A stretch of 47,223 nt of DNA, from positions 1-47,223 of the forward strand of contig NZ_JAXEWM010000012.1 in the NCBI RefSeq assembly GCF_034113885.1. The letters are read 5' to 3'. This DNA comes from Intestinibacter sp034113885. Lineage in GTDB: Bacteria; Bacillota; Clostridia; Peptostreptococcales; Peptostreptococcaceae. Position numbers and translations under genes: made by a program. The notes below the pieces were generated by a model that worked only from the letters and a program-made list of their open reading frames with translations, was not told the origin of the DNA and made no database searches. Positions 14,529 through 22,308 of the stretch are shown here, piece after piece; position 1 is the stretch's first letter, and each line of letters starts with the position of its first letter.

Positions 14529-15716
14529 TTGAAAAGTTTTATTTCAAAAATATTATTGATATCTATAATTTTGAATGTTTTTACATTTAATTATTGTCTA
14601 GCTTATGACGATGTAGATAAATATTCAAAGGGATCTATATTGATAGACCAACTGACAAATAGGACACTATATGAGAAAAATCCTGATAAAAAGATGCCCT
14701 TAGCTAGCTTAAGTAAGATGATGACTTTTTTAATAGCTATAGAATCAATCGAGGAGGGCAAAGTAAAAGAAGACGATTTAGTAGAAATAGATAAAGAAAT
14801 TGCAAAGGTGAGAGGTTCTTCTTATAAGTTGAAGGAGGGAGAGAAAGTACCCTTAATAGAGCTTATGAATGGTCTTATGATTGTATCTGGAAACGATGCA
14901 GCTGTAGCAATTGCAAAATATATAGGAGGTAGTGTAGATAATTTTGTAGACATTATGAATAAGAGGACCAAAGAGCTAGGCATGAAAAATACGACCTTTG
15001 TAAATCCGAATGGACTTCCAATTTATAGCTTAAAGGATCCAAAGAGGCCACCTATGGAAAATATATCTACAGCAAGAGATATAGCTATATTGGCCAAGTA
15101 TATGTTTGATAATTACGAAAAGCAAGTGATATCTATAACAGACAAGGAGGTTTATTCTTATCCAAAAAGAGGATTTTGTAAAAATAATACGAATGTATTG
15201 CTCCAATTATTACCAGATGTAGATGGTGTTAAAACTGGTTATACGGGAAATGCAGGTTATTGTCTATGCTTTTCTATGAAGGTTCATAAAGATCAAGAAA
15301 AAAACGATGTGAATAATAGATTAATAGGAGTTGTATTAGGAGCCAATCACAAGGACAAAAGGACGAAATCTTCATTATCTATACTGAAATATGGAAAAGA
15401 AAATTTTTACACAAAAAATGTAGTTAAAAAAGACGAGTTAATAGGTAAAAAATATATATATGGAATAGAAGAGCTAGAGGTATGCTTAAAATCTGGTCAG
15501 GACTTATATATGATATCTAGAGAAGATGAAGACATAAAAAGCGAAGTAACTATAAAAGAAATAACATATCCTGTAAAAAAAGGCGAGATTTTGGGAATTA
15601 TAAAATATTATGATTCTGCTGGAAATGAATTAGGTAGACTAAATATAGTGAGTGGAAATAGCATAGATAATGTTTCTTTTAAGACAAAGTTGAAAATACT
15701 TTTAAATAAACAGTAA
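14529..15716 (+). CDS. D-alanyl-D-alanine carboxypeptidase (peptidase S11, DacF-like)
   Basis: A 395-residue secreted penicillin-binding protein of the S11 family, which removes the terminal D-Ala from peptidoglycan stems. The TTG at 14529 is chosen because GGGAAGGTG, which contains the upstream GTG, is its ribosome site. A signal peptide covers about residues 1-25 (LLISIILNVF). The three catalytic motifs are all present: SLSK in PLASLSKMMT, SGN in VSGNDAA and KTG in GVKTGYTGNAG. A C-terminal PBP5-type beta domain follows. A C-terminal anchoring helix is not obvious. It is monocistronic; no WalR-type box is visible upstream. Confidence 0.93.
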   Translation: MKSFISKILLISIILNVFTFNYCLAYDDVDKYSKGSILIDQLTNRTLYEKNPDKKMPLASLSKMMTFLIAIESIEEGKVKEDDLVEIDKEIAKVRGSSYKLKEGEKVPLIELMNGLMIVSGNDAAVAIAKYIGGSVDNFVDIMNKRTKELGMKNTTFVNPNGLPIYSLKDPKRPPMENISTARDIAILAKYMFDNYEKQVISITDKEVYSYPKRGFCKNNTNVLLQLLPDVDGVKTGYTGNAGYCLCFSMKVHKDQEKNDVNNRLIGVVLGANHKDKRTKSSLSILKYGKENFYTKNVVKKDELIGKKYIYGIEELEVCLKSGQDLYMISREDEDIKSEVTIKEITYPVKKGEILGIIKYYDSAGNELGRLNIVSGNSIDNVSFKTKLKILLNKQ

Positions 15717-15823
15717 TTGTAAAACTAATATTATAATATTATGGCGATAAGTAAAAAATAAGTGCTTTTTATTGAGCTTAAAGTCGAAATACAAATAATA
15801 AAAAATATATTGAATTAAAATTA

Positions 15824-15852
15824 TTGAAATTTGTTTTTTCCTATGATATACT
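15824..15852 (+). promoter_or_regulatory. promoter of the rpsB-tsf transcript
   Basis: TTGAAA, a 17-base spacer and TATACT with an extended TG (TG-A-TATACT). It gives a leader of about 110 bases before rpsB. Confidence 0.75.
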
Positions 15853-15858
15853 ACAAAA

Positions 15859-15970
15859 GGTGAAAAAATAAAAATAAAAAAATACACACGAAAATGGGAT
15901 CCTTAAAAGGTGCCAGAGATGGTCGATTAGGGAGTTGAACATTTCGGAGGTATAAAACCAGGAGGTAAAA
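15859..15970 (+). promoter_or_regulatory. rpsB leader
   Basis: The leader is more GC-rich than surrounding spacers. It holds short helices such as CCTT-AAA-AAGG, and GGT-ATAAAA-ACC just before the CAGGAGG ribosome site. Long rpsB leaders in other bacteria mediate autogenous control by S2; a role of that kind is plausible here but I cannot match a known motif. Confidence 0.35.
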
Positions 15971-16699
15971 ATGGCAGTAATATCAATGAAACAATTATTA
16001 GAAGCTGGTGTTCACTTCGGACATCAAACAAGAAGATGGAATCCTAAAATGGCTAAATACATCTTCACAGAAAGAAACGGAATCTATATAATAGATTTAC
16101 AAAAAACAGTTAAAAAAGTTGAAGAAGCTTACAACTTCATGAAAGAAGTCGCTGAAACTGGAAAACCAGTTTTATTCGTAGGAACTAAAAAACAAGCTCA
16201 AGAAGCTATAAAAGAAGAAGCTGAAAGATGCGGAATGTTCTACGTAAATGAAAGATGGTTAGGTGGTATGTTAACAAACTACAAAACTATCCAAACTAGA
16301 ATCAAAAAATTAAGAGAATTAGAAAAAATGGAAGAAGATGGAACTTTTGATGTTCTTCCTAAAAAAGAAGTTATAAAATTAAATGCTTTAAAAGAAAAAT
16401 TACAAAAGAACTTAAACGGTATAAAAGATATGCCTGAATTACCAGGTGCTATATTTATAGTTGACCCAAGAAAAGAAAATATAGCTATACAAGAAGCTGC
16501 TAGATTAGGTATACCAGTTGTTGGTATAGTTGATACTAACTGTGACCCAGATGAATTAGATTACCCAATCCCAGGTAATGACGACGCTATAAGAGCTGTA
16601 AAATTAATAACTGGAGCAATGGCTACTGCAATAATCGAAGGAAGACAAGGTGCAGAAGAAGAAGTTGCTGAAGAAGAAGTAGAAGAAGTACAAGAATAA
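15971..16699 (+). CDS. rpsB: 30S ribosomal protein S2
   Basis: A 242-residue S2 protein of the small ribosomal subunit. It shows GVHFGHQTRRWNPKMAKYIF near the start, FVGTKKQAQEAI, NERWLGGMLTNYKTI, ELPGAIFIVDPRKE and GIVDTNCDPDELDYPIPGND. The last 15 residues are a Glu-rich tail typical of clostridial S2. The ribosome site is CCAGGAGGTAAAA. It heads the classic rpsB-tsf-pyrH-frr order; two hairpins separate it from tsf. Confidence 0.98.
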   Translation: MAVISMKQLLEAGVHFGHQTRRWNPKMAKYIFTERNGIYIIDLQKTVKKVEEAYNFMKEVAETGKPVLFVGTKKQAQEAIKEEAERCGMFYVNERWLGGMLTNYKTIQTRIKKLRELEKMEEDGTFDVLPKKEVIKLNALKEKLQKNLNGIKDMPELPGAIFIVDPRKENIAIQEAARLGIPVVGIVDTNCDPDELDYPIPGNDDAIRAVKLITGAMATAIIEGRQGAEEEVAEEEVEEVQE

Positions 16700-16735
16700 T
16701 CTTTTTAAGTAATTTTATTTAAACTTTGAAATTAA

Positions 16736-16765
16736 GAGAAATTGTATTTATAAATACAATTTCTC
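16736..16765 (+). other. perfect hairpin between rpsB and tsf
   Basis: GAGAAATTGTATTT pairs with AAATACAATTTCTC with almost no loop, a 30-base near-perfect palindrome lacking a T run. It may protect the 3' end of the rpsB message or mark an RNA-processing site. Confidence 0.5.
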
Positions 16766-16781
16766 AACTATGATAAAACTG

Positions 16782-16809
16782 AATGGTAAGGTTTCTCCTT
16801 GCCATTTTT
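16782..16809 (+). terminator. weak intercistronic terminator/attenuator before tsf
   Basis: AATGGTAAGG pairs with CCTTGCCATT (one G-U pair) around TTTCT and is followed by five T in all. It lies 25 bases upstream of the tsf start, so it could lower tsf and downstream transcription relative to rpsB. Confidence 0.6.
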
Positions 16810-16833
16810 AAAATAATAGGAGGAATTATAATT

Positions 16834-17745
16834 ATGGCTAACGTAACTGCTAAGATGGTTAAAGAATTAAGAGATAGTACTGGAGCAGGAATGCTTGATT
16901 GTAAAAAAGCTTTAGTAGAAGCTGATGGAGATATGGATAAAGCTATCGATATATTAAGAGAAAAAGGTTTATCTAAAGCTGCTAAGAAAGCTGATAGAAT
17001 AGCTGCTGAAGGTTTAGTAGCAATAAAAATAAGTGACGATAATACAAAAGCTACAGTAGTAGAAGTAAACTCAGAAACTGACTTCGTTGCTAAAAACGAA
17101 GATTTCAAAGCTTTCGTAAGTGATGCTGCTGATATGGCATTAAATACTACTGCTACAACTATAGAAGCTTTATTAGAAGAAAAACATCCAGAAGGAAAAG
17201 CATTAAAAGAAGTATTAAACGATAGAATAGCTACAATAGGAGAAAAATTAGACTTCAGAAGATTTGAAACTATAGCTTCAGAAGGACAAATAGCTGGATA
17301 CATACATGGTGCTGGTAAAATAGGTGTTTTAGTTGAATTAGTAACTGAAGCTAGAGATGAAAAAGTATTAACATTAGGAAAAGATATAGCAATGCAAGTT
17401 GCTGCTATGAATCCTAAATATGTATCAAGAGACGATGTTGATGCTGAATACTTAGCTCATGAAACAGAAGTTTTAACTGCACAAGCATTAAACGAAGGAA
17501 AACCTGCTAACATAGTAGAAAAAATGATAAAAGGTAGATTAGAAAAAGAATTAAAAGAAGTTTGCTTATTAGAACAAACTTTTGTTAAAGATTCTGATTA
17601 TACAATAAAAAAATTAGTTGCTGAAGTAGCTAAAAACCTTGGTAGTGATATAAAAGTTGGTAAAGTAGTAAGATTCGAAGTTGGCGAAGGTATACAAAAG
17701 AGAGAAGAAAACTTTGCAGAAGAAGTTGCTAAGCAACTTAAATAA
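16834..17745 (+). CDS. tsf: elongation factor Ts
   Basis: A 303-residue EF-Ts, the nucleotide exchange factor for EF-Tu. The start ATG follows ATAGGAGGAATTATAATT; a longer frame that begins at 16783 lies in the attenuator hairpin and is rejected. Typical sequences are VKELRDSTGAGMLDCKKALV near the N-terminus, NSETDFVAKNEDF, GYIHGAGKIGVLVE and the late LLEQTFVKD. It ends at a strong terminator. Confidence 0.97.
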   Translation: MANVTAKMVKELRDSTGAGMLDCKKALVEADGDMDKAIDILREKGLSKAAKKADRIAAEGLVAIKISDDNTKATVVEVNSETDFVAKNEDFKAFVSDAADMALNTTATTIEALLEEKHPEGKALKEVLNDRIATIGEKLDFRRFETIASEGQIAGYIHGAGKIGVLVELVTEARDEKVLTLGKDIAMQVAAMNPKYVSRDDVDAEYLAHETEVLTAQALNEGKPANIVEKMIKGRLEKELKEVCLLEQTFVKDSDYTIKKLVAEVAKNLGSDIKVGKVVRFEVGEGIQKREENFAEEVAKQLK

Positions 17746-17756
17746 TCGACGACCAC

Positions 17757-17785
17757 AAGAGAACACTTACGTGTTCTCTTTTTTA
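17757..17785 (+). terminator. rho-independent terminator after tsf
   Basis: AGAGAACAC pairs with GTGTTCTCT around TTAC and is followed by T. Its T run merges with the first bases of repeat copy A. Confidence 0.93.
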
Positions 17786-17891
17786 TAATGCATAGGAAAT
17801 TATATTCCTTTAAAAAAGTATATAAATATAATTTCCGTTATGCATTTCAAGAAAATCTACATTATATATCTTTAAGATAAAGATTTTGTTA
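17781..17891 (+). repeat. two-hairpin intergenic repeat, copy A
   Basis: A segment of about 111 bases between tsf and pyrH that matches the reverse complement of 10093-10205. Hairpin 1 has arms 17788-17806 (ATGCATAGGAAATTATATT) and 17825-17845 (AATATAATTTCCGTTATGCAT minus two bulged bases). Hairpin 2 has arms 17849-17858 (AAGAAAATCT) and 17881-17890 (AGATTTTGTT, one mismatch). Differences from copy B in hairpin 1 are compensatory at three base pairs. The element starts on the T run of the tsf terminator. Confidence 0.8.
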
Positions 17892-17933
17892 TAATAACAA
17901 ATAATAAGAATAATATACGTTAGGAGGATTTCT

Positions 17934-18638
17934 ATGGATAAGCCAAAATACAAGAGAGTATTATTAAAACTAAGTGGGGAAGCTTTAGCTGGAGATAAAG
18001 GTACTGGAATAAATAACGATGTTGTAAATGAAATTGCAGTAGCTATTAAAAAGGTTCAAGAAATAGGCGTTGAAGTCGCAGTAGTTGTCGGGGGTGGAAA
18101 CTTCTGGAGAGGTAGAACTTCAGAAGGAATGGACAGAACTACAGCAGACTACATAGGAATGTTAGCAACAGTGATGAATGCATTAGCATTACAAGCTGCT
18201 TTAGAAAATATAGATGTACCTACTAGAGTTCAAACAGGTATTGAAATGAGACAAATAGCAGAACCTTATATCAGAAGAAGAGCAGTTAGACATTTAGAAA
18301 AAGAAAGAGTTGTAATATTTGGGTCTGGAACTGGAAATCCATACTTCTCAACAGATACAGCAGCAGCACTAAGAGCAGCAGAAATGGAAGCAGAAGTTAT
18401 ATTATTAGCTAAAAACGTAGACGGTGTATACGATAAAGATCCAAAGGTATACGAAGACGCAAAAATGTTTGAAAAATTAACTTATCTTGATGTTATACAA
18501 AGAGAACTTAAAGTTATGGATTCAACAGCTACATCTTTATGTATGGATAATAAAATTCCAATAAAGGTATTTGAGCTTACAACGGAGAATATATTAAGAG
18601 CAGTATATGGTGAAAACATAGGTACAACTGTAGAATAA
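17934..18638 (+). CDS. pyrH: uridylate kinase (UMP kinase)
   Basis: A 234-residue amino-acid-kinase-fold UMP kinase that makes UDP from UMP and ATP. Motifs: RVLLKLSGEALAGDKGTGI at the start, VVVGGGNFWRGR, DRTTADYIGMLATVMNALAL, IRRRAVRHLEKERVVIFGSG, TDTAAALRA and KNVDGVYDKDP. The length is normal. The start follows TTAGGAGGATTTCT. It must be read from a promoter within or after repeat copy A, because the tsf terminator is strong; TATAAT at 17890-17895, at the end of the repeat, is one candidate. frr follows after 27 bases. Confidence 0.97.
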   Translation: MDKPKYKRVLLKLSGEALAGDKGTGINNDVVNEIAVAIKKVQEIGVEVAVVVGGGNFWRGRTSEGMDRTTADYIGMLATVMNALALQAALENIDVPTRVQTGIEMRQIAEPYIRRRAVRHLEKERVVIFGSGTGNPYFSTDTAAALRAAEMEAEVILLAKNVDGVYDKDPKVYEDAKMFEKLTYLDVIQRELKVMDSTATSLCMDNKIPIKVFELTTENILRAVYGENIGTTVE

Positions 18639-18665
18639 TTATTAGATTAATTAGGAGGAACGAAC

Positions 18666-19220
18666 ATGAAAGAATTACAAAACAAATTACAAACAAAAAT
18701 GGATAAGACAATAGAAGCTCTTAAATTTGAATTTTCAACAATAAGAGCAGGTAGAGCAAATGCACAAATGCTAGACAAAATAAGAGTAGATTACTATGGG
18801 ACTCCAACACCAATAAATCAAGTAGGATCTATATCTGTTCCTGAACCAAGAACTCTTCTTATTAATCCTTGGGATAAAAGTGCTATGAAAGAAATAGAAA
18901 AAGCAATAAGAAATTCAGACTTAGGACTTAACCCTACAAATGATGGAGACGTTATAAGATTAAATGTACCTGCATTAACTGAAGAAAGAAGAAAAGAATT
19001 AACTAAAAAAGCTAAAAAAGCTGCTGAAGAATTCAAAGTTAGAATAAGAAATGAAAGAAGAGACGCTAACGACAAGCTTAAAAAAATGCAAAAAGACGGA
19101 GAAATAACTGAAGACGAATTAAAGAAGGGTCAAAATGACGTACAAAAATTAACTGACAAATATGTAAAAGAAATAGATGCTTTATTAGAAGTAAAAGAAA
19201 AAGACATAATGGCGGTATAA
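18666..19220 (+). CDS. frr: ribosome recycling factor
   Basis: A 184-residue ribosome recycling factor, which with EF-G splits post-termination ribosomes. It has the expected FSTIRAGRANAQMLDKIRVD, YYGTPTPINQVGSISVPEPR, the NPTNDGDVIRLNVPALTEER block and the lysine-rich helix RKELTKKAKKAAEEFKVRIR. The ribosome site is TTAGGAGGAACGAAC. It lies between pyrH and a 67-residue gene. Confidence 0.97.
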   Translation: MKELQNKLQTKMDKTIEALKFEFSTIRAGRANAQMLDKIRVDYYGTPTPINQVGSISVPEPRTLLINPWDKSAMKEIEKAIRNSDLGLNPTNDGDVIRLNVPALTEERRKELTKKAKKAAEEFKVRIRNERRDANDKLKKMQKDGEITEDELKKGQNDVQKLTDKYVKEIDALLEVKEKDIMAV

Positions 19221-19222
19221 TT

Positions 19223-19426
19223 TTGAAAGAGTACAATAGACTTTTAGGTCTTCATTTAGATGATGTAAAAAAATTTTTTGATGATAGAAATATTGAATAT
19301 ACTATTACAGAAATTCGAGGAAGAAAAGACAAAGATAAGCTTATAATTCCAAGAGTTATAAAAATATCTCAAAATATAAATAGTATAGAATTAATTGTAA
19401 CTTATTTTTCTGACTCCTTATCATAG
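19223..19426 (+). CDS. 67-residue unknown protein between frr and uppS
   Basis: A 67-residue protein from a TTG start, 7 bases after GGCGG and two bases after the frr stop. It begins MKEYNRLLGLHLDDVKKFF and ends in a hydrophobic strand IELIVTYFSDSLS; the middle ITEIRGRKDKDKLIIPRVIKI looks like two strands. A small gene in this position occurs in other Clostridia as far as I recall, which supports it as real. The function is unknown. The last codons and the stop are inside a 9-bp hairpin. Confidence 0.7.
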   Translation: MKEYNRLLGLHLDDVKKFFDDRNIEYTITEIRGRKDKDKLIIPRVIKISQNINSIELIVTYFSDSLS

Positions 19427-19432
19427 GAGTCA
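19410..19432 (+). other. hairpin covering the stop codon of the 67-residue gene
   Basis: CTGACTCCT pairs perfectly with AGGAGTCAG around TATCA or so; the TAG stop lies in the right arm. No T run follows, so it is not a terminator. It lies about 12 bases before the uppS ribosome site. Confidence 0.6.
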
Positions 19433-19454
19433 GAAATTGTATTGGAGAGAAAAT

Positions 19455-20186
19455 ATGAACAATATGTTTTTTGATATAGATATGGACAAAATGCCTGAAC
19501 ATATCGCCATTATTATGGATGGAAATGGAAGATGGGCAAAGAAAAGATTTTTACCTAGAACAGCTGGTCACAAGGCTGGTGTAGAAACTGTCAGAACTGT
19601 TATTAGAGAGTGTAAAAGATTAGGTATTAAATATGTTACTCTATATACTTTTTCTACAGAAAACTGGAAAAGACCGGCTTTAGAAGTAGAGACTTTAATG
19701 ACTTTACTGCAAACTTATTTAAAAAATGAAGTAGAAGAATTAAATAGAAATAATGTAAAATTAACAGCTATTGGAGATATAGAAAAGTTGCCAAAGGCTT
19801 GCTTAGACGAACTAAAAAGAGCTATGGAATTAACTAAAAATAACGATGGTCCTAATTTAAATTTAGCTTTAAATTACGGAGGTCGATATGATATCACAGC
19901 TGCAGTTAAACAAATTTCTAAGGATATTGAAAATAAAAAGTTAAATTCTGAAGATATTACAGAAGAAACTATAAAAAATTATCTAAGTACTAAGTCAATT
20001 CCAGATCCAGATTTAGTTATAAGAACGAGTGGAGAACAAAGATTGAGCAATTTCTTACTTTGGGAGCTAGCTTATGCTGAATTGTATTTTACCGATGTAT
20101 ATTGGCCAGACTTTGATGAAAAAGAGCTTCAAAAGGCTATATATGCATATCAAAATAGAGATAGAAGATTTGGTGGACTTAAGTAA
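19455..20186 (+). CDS. uppS: undecaprenyl diphosphate synthase (isoprenyl transferase)
   Basis: A 243-residue cis-prenyltransferase that builds undecaprenyl diphosphate, the lipid carrier for wall synthesis, from farnesyl and isopentenyl diphosphate. The ATG at 19455 is 5 bases after GGAGAG; the TTG 18 bases upstream precedes that site and is rejected. Motifs: IAIIMDGNGRWAKKR with the catalytic Asp, TLYTFSTENWKRP, NLALNYGGRYDI, VIRTSGEQRLSNFLLW and YWPDF. It lies directly before cdsA, the usual order. Confidence 0.97.
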   Translation: MNNMFFDIDMDKMPEHIAIIMDGNGRWAKKRFLPRTAGHKAGVETVRTVIRECKRLGIKYVTLYTFSTENWKRPALEVETLMTLLQTYLKNEVEELNRNNVKLTAIGDIEKLPKACLDELKRAMELTKNNDGPNLNLALNYGGRYDITAAVKQISKDIENKKLNSEDITEETIKNYLSTKSIPDPDLVIRTSGEQRLSNFLLWELAYAELYFTDVYWPDFDEKELQKAIYAYQNRDRRFGGLK

Positions 20187-20197
20187 GGAGTGCATTT

Positions 20198-20977
20198 ATG
20201 AAAACAAGAATTATAGCGGGATTAGCTTTAGTTCCATTGTTGCTATTAGTTATTTTAGGAGGGATACCTCTTTATATAGGTGAATTTGTAATTGTTGCAA
20301 TAGCTATCAATGAATTTTACAAGGCCTTTAAAGAAAAAGAAATAAATCCTATATTTAGCTTAGGATATATATTTGCTTTTTATTTATTTATAAAAAATTG
20401 TTTTAGCTTAGAGATGAACTATACTTATATAGTGATATTCATTTTATTCATATGTTCTATTATACCTATGCTACAATGTAAGAAAAATATTATGGATATA
20501 ATAGTTACATTTTTTGGAATTTTTTATGTGGAGATATTGCTAGATTTTATAGTTCTTATAATAAATAATTTTGCTGATGGTCATAAATTAGTATGGCTAG
20601 TATTTATAATAGCATTTATGACTGATACCTTTGCGTATTTTTCAGGTTATTTATTTGGAAAACATAAATTGATACCAAATGTAAGTCCGAAAAAGACAAT
20701 AGAAGGAAGTATAGGCGGTATACTTGGAAGTACAATATGCTGCTTGATATTTGGATATATATTTAATTTAAATATTGTTTGGATGTTGGTATTAGGAAGT
20801 ATAGGAAGTATAATCGCACAGATAGGAGATTTATTTGCATCTTCAATTAAAAGATATGTTGGAATAAAAGATTACGGTAATCTAATACCTGGACATGGAG
20901 GTATATTAGATAGATTCGATAGTGTAATACTTGTTACACCTTTTGTTTACAGTGCAATAATACTTTTTATTAAATAA
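20198..20977 (+). CDS. cdsA: phosphatidate cytidylyltransferase
   Basis: A 259-residue polytopic membrane enzyme that forms CDP-diacylglycerol from phosphatidate and CTP, the branch point of phospholipid synthesis. About seven membrane segments are visible. The C-terminal signature is intact: SPKKTIEGSIGGILGS, then IGDLFASSIKRYVGIKDYGN and IPGHGGILDRFDS, including the Asp residues of the catalytic site. The start is 12 bases after the uppS stop, behind AAGGAGTGCATTT. A strong terminator follows, so dxr is a separate unit. Confidence 0.96.
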   Translation: MKTRIIAGLALVPLLLLVILGGIPLYIGEFVIVAIAINEFYKAFKEKEINPIFSLGYIFAFYLFIKNCFSLEMNYTYIVIFILFICSIIPMLQCKKNIMDIIVTFFGIFYVEILLDFIVLIINNFADGHKLVWLVFIIAFMTDTFAYFSGYLFGKHKLIPNVSPKKTIEGSIGGILGSTICCLIFGYIFNLNIVWMLVLGSIGSIIAQIGDLFASSIKRYVGIKDYGNLIPGHGGILDRFDSVILVTPFVYSAIILFIK

Positions 20978-21008
20978 AAGCTGGCTCAAAATTTTTGAGG
21001 CAGCTTTT
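20976..21008 (+). terminator. rho-independent terminator after cdsA
   Basis: AAAAGCTGGCTCAAAA pairs with TTTTGAGGCAGCTTTT with one internal mismatch. It overlaps the stop codon at its left end and runs into repeat fragment C at its right end. Confidence 0.9.
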
Positions 21009-21030
21009 ATAATGCATAGGAAATTATATT
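21005..21030 (+). repeat. end fragment of the two-hairpin repeat (copy C)
   Basis: Twenty-six bases, from TTTTATAATGCATAGG to AAATTATATT, identical to the start of copy A. After that the sequence diverges completely. As with copy A, it begins on the T run of a terminator. Confidence 0.6.
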
Positions 21031-21099
21031 ATAATTTTTTTTATATTGAATATATTAAAACTATAGTAAGAAAAAATTAATATATTTAAAATAAAATAG

Positions 21100-21108
21100 T
21101 GATATAAT
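21100..21108 (+). promoter_or_regulatory. extended -10 promoter of dxr-rseP-ispG
   Basis: TG-A-TATAAT, identical to the extended -10 element of the pseudokinase gene. No good -35 element is visible at the proper distance, as is usual for this class. Confidence 0.6.
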
Positions 21109-21144
21109 ACATTTGTACAACCTATTAAGATGAGGAGATTAGAC

Positions 21145-22296
21145 ATGAAAAAACTTACAATATTAGGATCAACAGGGTCAATAGGTACACAGACTCTAGA
21201 TGTAGTTAGAAAAAATAGAGATAAATTTGAAGTAGTAGCTATATCGGCAAATAGAAGTGTAGATTTACTTTTAGAGCAAATTATCGAATTTAAACCAAAA
21301 TACGTCGCAGTATACGACAGAGAGAGCGCAGAGAAGCTAAAAAATTTAATACCGAAATACATAGATATAGAGGTCTTAGATTCGATGGAGGGTCTTGTAA
21401 GGATATCTACATTAGATGAAGTAGATATAGTTTTAACTGCAGTAGTTGGGATGATAGGTCTTATTCCTACTGTAAAGGCAATCGAACACAAAAAAGACAT
21501 AGCTCTTGCAAATAAAGAGACGCTTGTGACTGCAGGAGAAATCGTTATGAAGGCTGCTAAAGAAAACGGCGTAAACATACTGCCTGTAGACAGCGAGCAT
21601 TCAGCTATATTTCAATGCTTAAATGGAGAAAATAAAAAACAAGTAAATAGGCTTATATTAACTGCATCAGGAGGACCTTTTAGAGGTAAAACAAGAGAAG
21701 AATTGATAAATGTTACGAAAAGAGAAGCACTTAAGCATCCAAACTGGAGCATGGGGCAAAAAATAACTATAGATTCTTCTACCTTGATGAACAAGGGTCT
21801 TGAGGTGATAGAGGCGAAATGGTTATTTGACGTGGACTACAAAAATATAGATGTTGTAGTACATCCTCAAAGTATTATACACTCGATGGTAGAATATATA
21901 GATACTTCTGTTATAGCACAGTTATCTATGCCGGATATGAGACTTGCAATTGAATATGCCCTTACATATCCAAATAGGATAGCGAGTGATTTTGAGAGAA
22001 TAGATTTTTCAAAAATAAGCAAGCTAACTTTTGAAGAGCCTGATAAAAATACATTTCCTTGTTTAAAGCTTGCATACGATGCTCTTAAAGAAGGAAAGAC
22101 ATATTTAACTGTACTAAATGCTTCTAATGAGGTACTTGTAGAGAATTTTCTAAGAGATAAAATAGGATTTTACGATATACCATATTATATAGAAAAGTCT
22201 CTAGATGCACATAATAGCATAAGTAATCCGACTTTAGATGATATTTTAGAAGTAGATATATGGACGAGAAATTATGTGAAAAATTTACTAAAATAG
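21145..22296 (+). CDS. dxr: 1-deoxy-D-xylulose 5-phosphate reductoisomerase
   Basis: A 383-residue enzyme of the MEP isoprenoid pathway that turns DXP into 2-C-methyl-D-erythritol 4-phosphate with NADPH. The ATG at 21145 follows GAGGAGATTAGAC; the upstream ATG at 21130 overlaps that ribosome site. Motifs: LGSTGSIGTQTLDVV (NADPH loop), LANKETLV, PVDSEHSAIFQCL with metal ligands, ASGGPFRGK, IDSSTLMNKGLEVIEA and VVHPQSIIHSMVE. Together with ispG downstream it provides two steps of the pathway; rseP lies between them. Confidence 0.97.
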   Translation: MKKLTILGSTGSIGTQTLDVVRKNRDKFEVVAISANRSVDLLLEQIIEFKPKYVAVYDRESAEKLKNLIPKYIDIEVLDSMEGLVRISTLDEVDIVLTAVVGMIGLIPTVKAIEHKKDIALANKETLVTAGEIVMKAAKENGVNILPVDSEHSAIFQCLNGENKKQVNRLILTASGGPFRGKTREELINVTKREALKHPNWSMGQKITIDSSTLMNKGLEVIEAKWLFDVDYKNIDVVVHPQSIIHSMVEYIDTSVIAQLSMPDMRLAIEYALTYPNRIASDFERIDFSKISKLTFEEPDKNTFPCLKLAYDALKEGKTYLTVLNASNEVLVENFLRDKIGFYDIPYYIEKSLDAHNSISNPTLDDILEVDIWTRNYVKNLLK

Positions 22297-22308
22297 GAAG
22301 GTGAATAT

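Noticed and set aside
16783..16833. N-terminal extension of EF-Ts
   Set aside because: The extra 17 codons lie in a terminator-like hairpin and are unlike any EF-Ts N-terminus; the next ATG has AGGAGG.
16764..17303. A 179-codon minus-strand frame opposite tsf
   Set aside because: Shadow of a highly expressed conserved gene; the codon bias of tsf produces long Ala/Ser-rich antisense frames.
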